Shown: piece after piece, positions 5,040-5,850 of the stretch
Layout: each line of letters begins with the position of its first letter
How positions within the stretch are numbered: the first letter of the stretch is position 1
Source of the DNA: Phycisphaerales bacterium
GTDB lineage: Bacteria > Planctomycetota > Phycisphaerae > Tepidisphaerales > Tepidisphaeraceae
DNA length: 5,850 nt
Assembly (NCBI GenBank): GCA_028288875.1
Contig: JAQGHK010000140.1
Location: forward strand, 1 to 5,850
Reading direction: 5' to 3'
Made by a program: the position numbers and the translations under genes
The notes under the pieces: generated by a model
Database searches by the model: none
Told to the model about the DNA's origin: nothing
What the model saw: only the letters and a program-made list of their open reading frames with translations

Positions 5040-5850
5040 TCATTCCCGGACGTTGCCAACCTGCTGTTTCCATTGGATATAGGCGGCCGGTGAAATTTCA
5101 CTTGGCTTGATCTCACTCCGCCCGCCCCAGAAGACATTGGTATAGCTGACCGGAATACCCGCTTCGATTAAGTGTTTGTCGATGGCGGCTTTATGTTCCA
5201 GGACCAGTGTCTTGTCCGTGCCGTGGGCGACGCCCATGACGTTGACGCCGCCGAACTCCGCCCCGCCCTCGCGCCAATAGGCGTGCGTCATAATATGGTG
5301 TCGGCCGACCTCACGGCCGGCTTCCATCTCTCGGCCTTCAGGCACTTTCCAGTGGAACAGGGCGTTGAACTTGGTCACACGCTCGCCGGCGGTGTTCGGT
5401 TTGACGTGCTCCAGAAACGTGCTGAACCGGCCGACCACGCCGCGGGCGGCCAGGCTGCGGGCGGTGTCGTAGAAGTCCTTTAGGGACAGCCCGGCCTCGA
5501 CGGCGCGGGGGGCCCAGAGGTCCCGAACCAGCTCGGCCTCGGTAAATTCCCGCTTCAACGCCGTCAGCACGCGCCAGTCCGCTTCGCTCATCGGCACCAA
5601 GGTGGTGTCGTGCACTTCGGCCGGCACGTCCGCCCGGCTGCCCGGCTCCATCCCACGCCGGCGGACATGGCCGACGCCCAGGGCGAATAGCTTCTTCGCC
5701 GGCATAGCCTTGTAGGCCGTCGCGCCCGTCTTCGCCATCAATTGCTGACAGTGCTCGTCGAGCGAAAAGCCGACCGGCACCTTCAAGGTCGTCCAGAGGC
5801 GATATTTCGATCCGGTGATGGCCGTATCCGTGCTCCGGATGACGACGTGG
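5040..5850 (-). CDS. Two-domain Lrp/AsnC-fold protein, siroheme decarboxylase-like (AhbA/AhbB or NirDLGH type), 3' part
   Basis: 269 residues are visible. The frame is open to the right edge, so the TTG at 5786 is not the real start: the codons before it (IRSTDTAITGSKYRLWTTL) continue the same fold. Counted from the first visible codon, residues 1-75 are the end of a first Lrp/AsnC ligand-binding-like domain, closing with ALGVGHVRRRGMEPG. A second unit follows: a winged-helix part (about 86-148; SEADWRVLTALKREF to RGVVGRFSTFLEHV), then a second AsnC-like domain with HHIMTHAYWRE (184-194) and NVMGVAHG. This order matches the siroheme decarboxylases AhbA/AhbB and NirD/L/G/H. These remove two acetate carboxyl groups from siroheme on the route to heme b or heme d1 and are often mislabelled as Lrp/AsnC regulators. 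AhbA and AhbB are usually separate chains of about 150-190 residues; here two units are fused. A true regulator is less likely but not excluded. No heme gene is visible nearby. Confidence 0.65.
   Translation of the reverse strand, partial: HVVIRSTDTAITGSKYRLWTTLKVPVGFSLDEHCQQLMAKTGATAYKAMPAKKLFALGVGHVRRRGMEPGSRADVPAEVHDTTLVPMSEADWRVLTALKREFTEAELVRDLWAPRAVEAGLSLKDFYDTARSLAARGVVGRFSTFLEHVKPNTAGERVTKFNALFHWKVPEGREMEAGREVGRHHIMTHAYWREGGAEFGGVNVMGVAHGTDKTLVLEHKAAIDKHLIEAGIPVSYTNVFWGGRSEIKPSEISPAAYIQWKQQVGNVRE

Overview
The window is GC-rich and looks like chromosomal DNA of a Planctomycetota bacterium, perhaps the Phycisphaerae side. This rests on a small exported protein with a typical planctomycetal PEP-CTERM tail (VPEP, short hydrophobic helix, ARRRK) and on general codon and protein style. 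The phylum is an inference, not a proof. All convincing genes lie on the minus strand, so transcription runs from the right edge to the left edge.

Right part (about 5850 to 5040): the 3' part of a gene for a two-domain Lrp/AsnC-fold protein of the siroheme decarboxylase (AhbA/AhbB, NirD/L/G/H) type. Its first domain continues beyond the window. An AT-richer gap of 210 bases follows. It holds a small GC hairpin, a weak candidate promoter and a strong ribosome binding site for the next gene.

Middle (4829 to 4134): a single-domain secreted PEP-CTERM protein of 231 residues. Downstream of it is a near-perfect 18-bp hairpin at 4050-4086, which is a good intrinsic terminator. The gap from about 4049 to 3745 holds no gene I can support, only one imperfect inverted repeat.

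Left part (about 3732 to 1): a peptide/nickel-type (Dpp/Opp) ABC importer operon. The first gene is unusual because the periplasmic solute-binding protein (family 5) and the DppB/OppB-type permease are fused into one chain of more than 1,000 residues. The first canonical start codon (GTG, 3639) leaves the binding domain with no export signal. The same open frame continues upstream through a transmembrane anchor to an ATT codon at 3732, placed 5 bases after a strong GGGAGGG, which suggests a rare AUU start. The second gene is the N-terminal third of a DppC/OppC-type permease, cut by the left edge. The two are separated by about 106 bases that hold a 70-bp element made of two inverted, self-palindromic 24-mers. 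A 37-codon reading frame spans this spacer and overlaps both neighbours by ATGA. No ATPase gene is visible; it may lie further left.

The most interesting points are the fused binding protein-permease with its apparent AUU start and anchor, the palindromic element inside the transporter operon, and the fused siroheme-decarboxylase-like protein.
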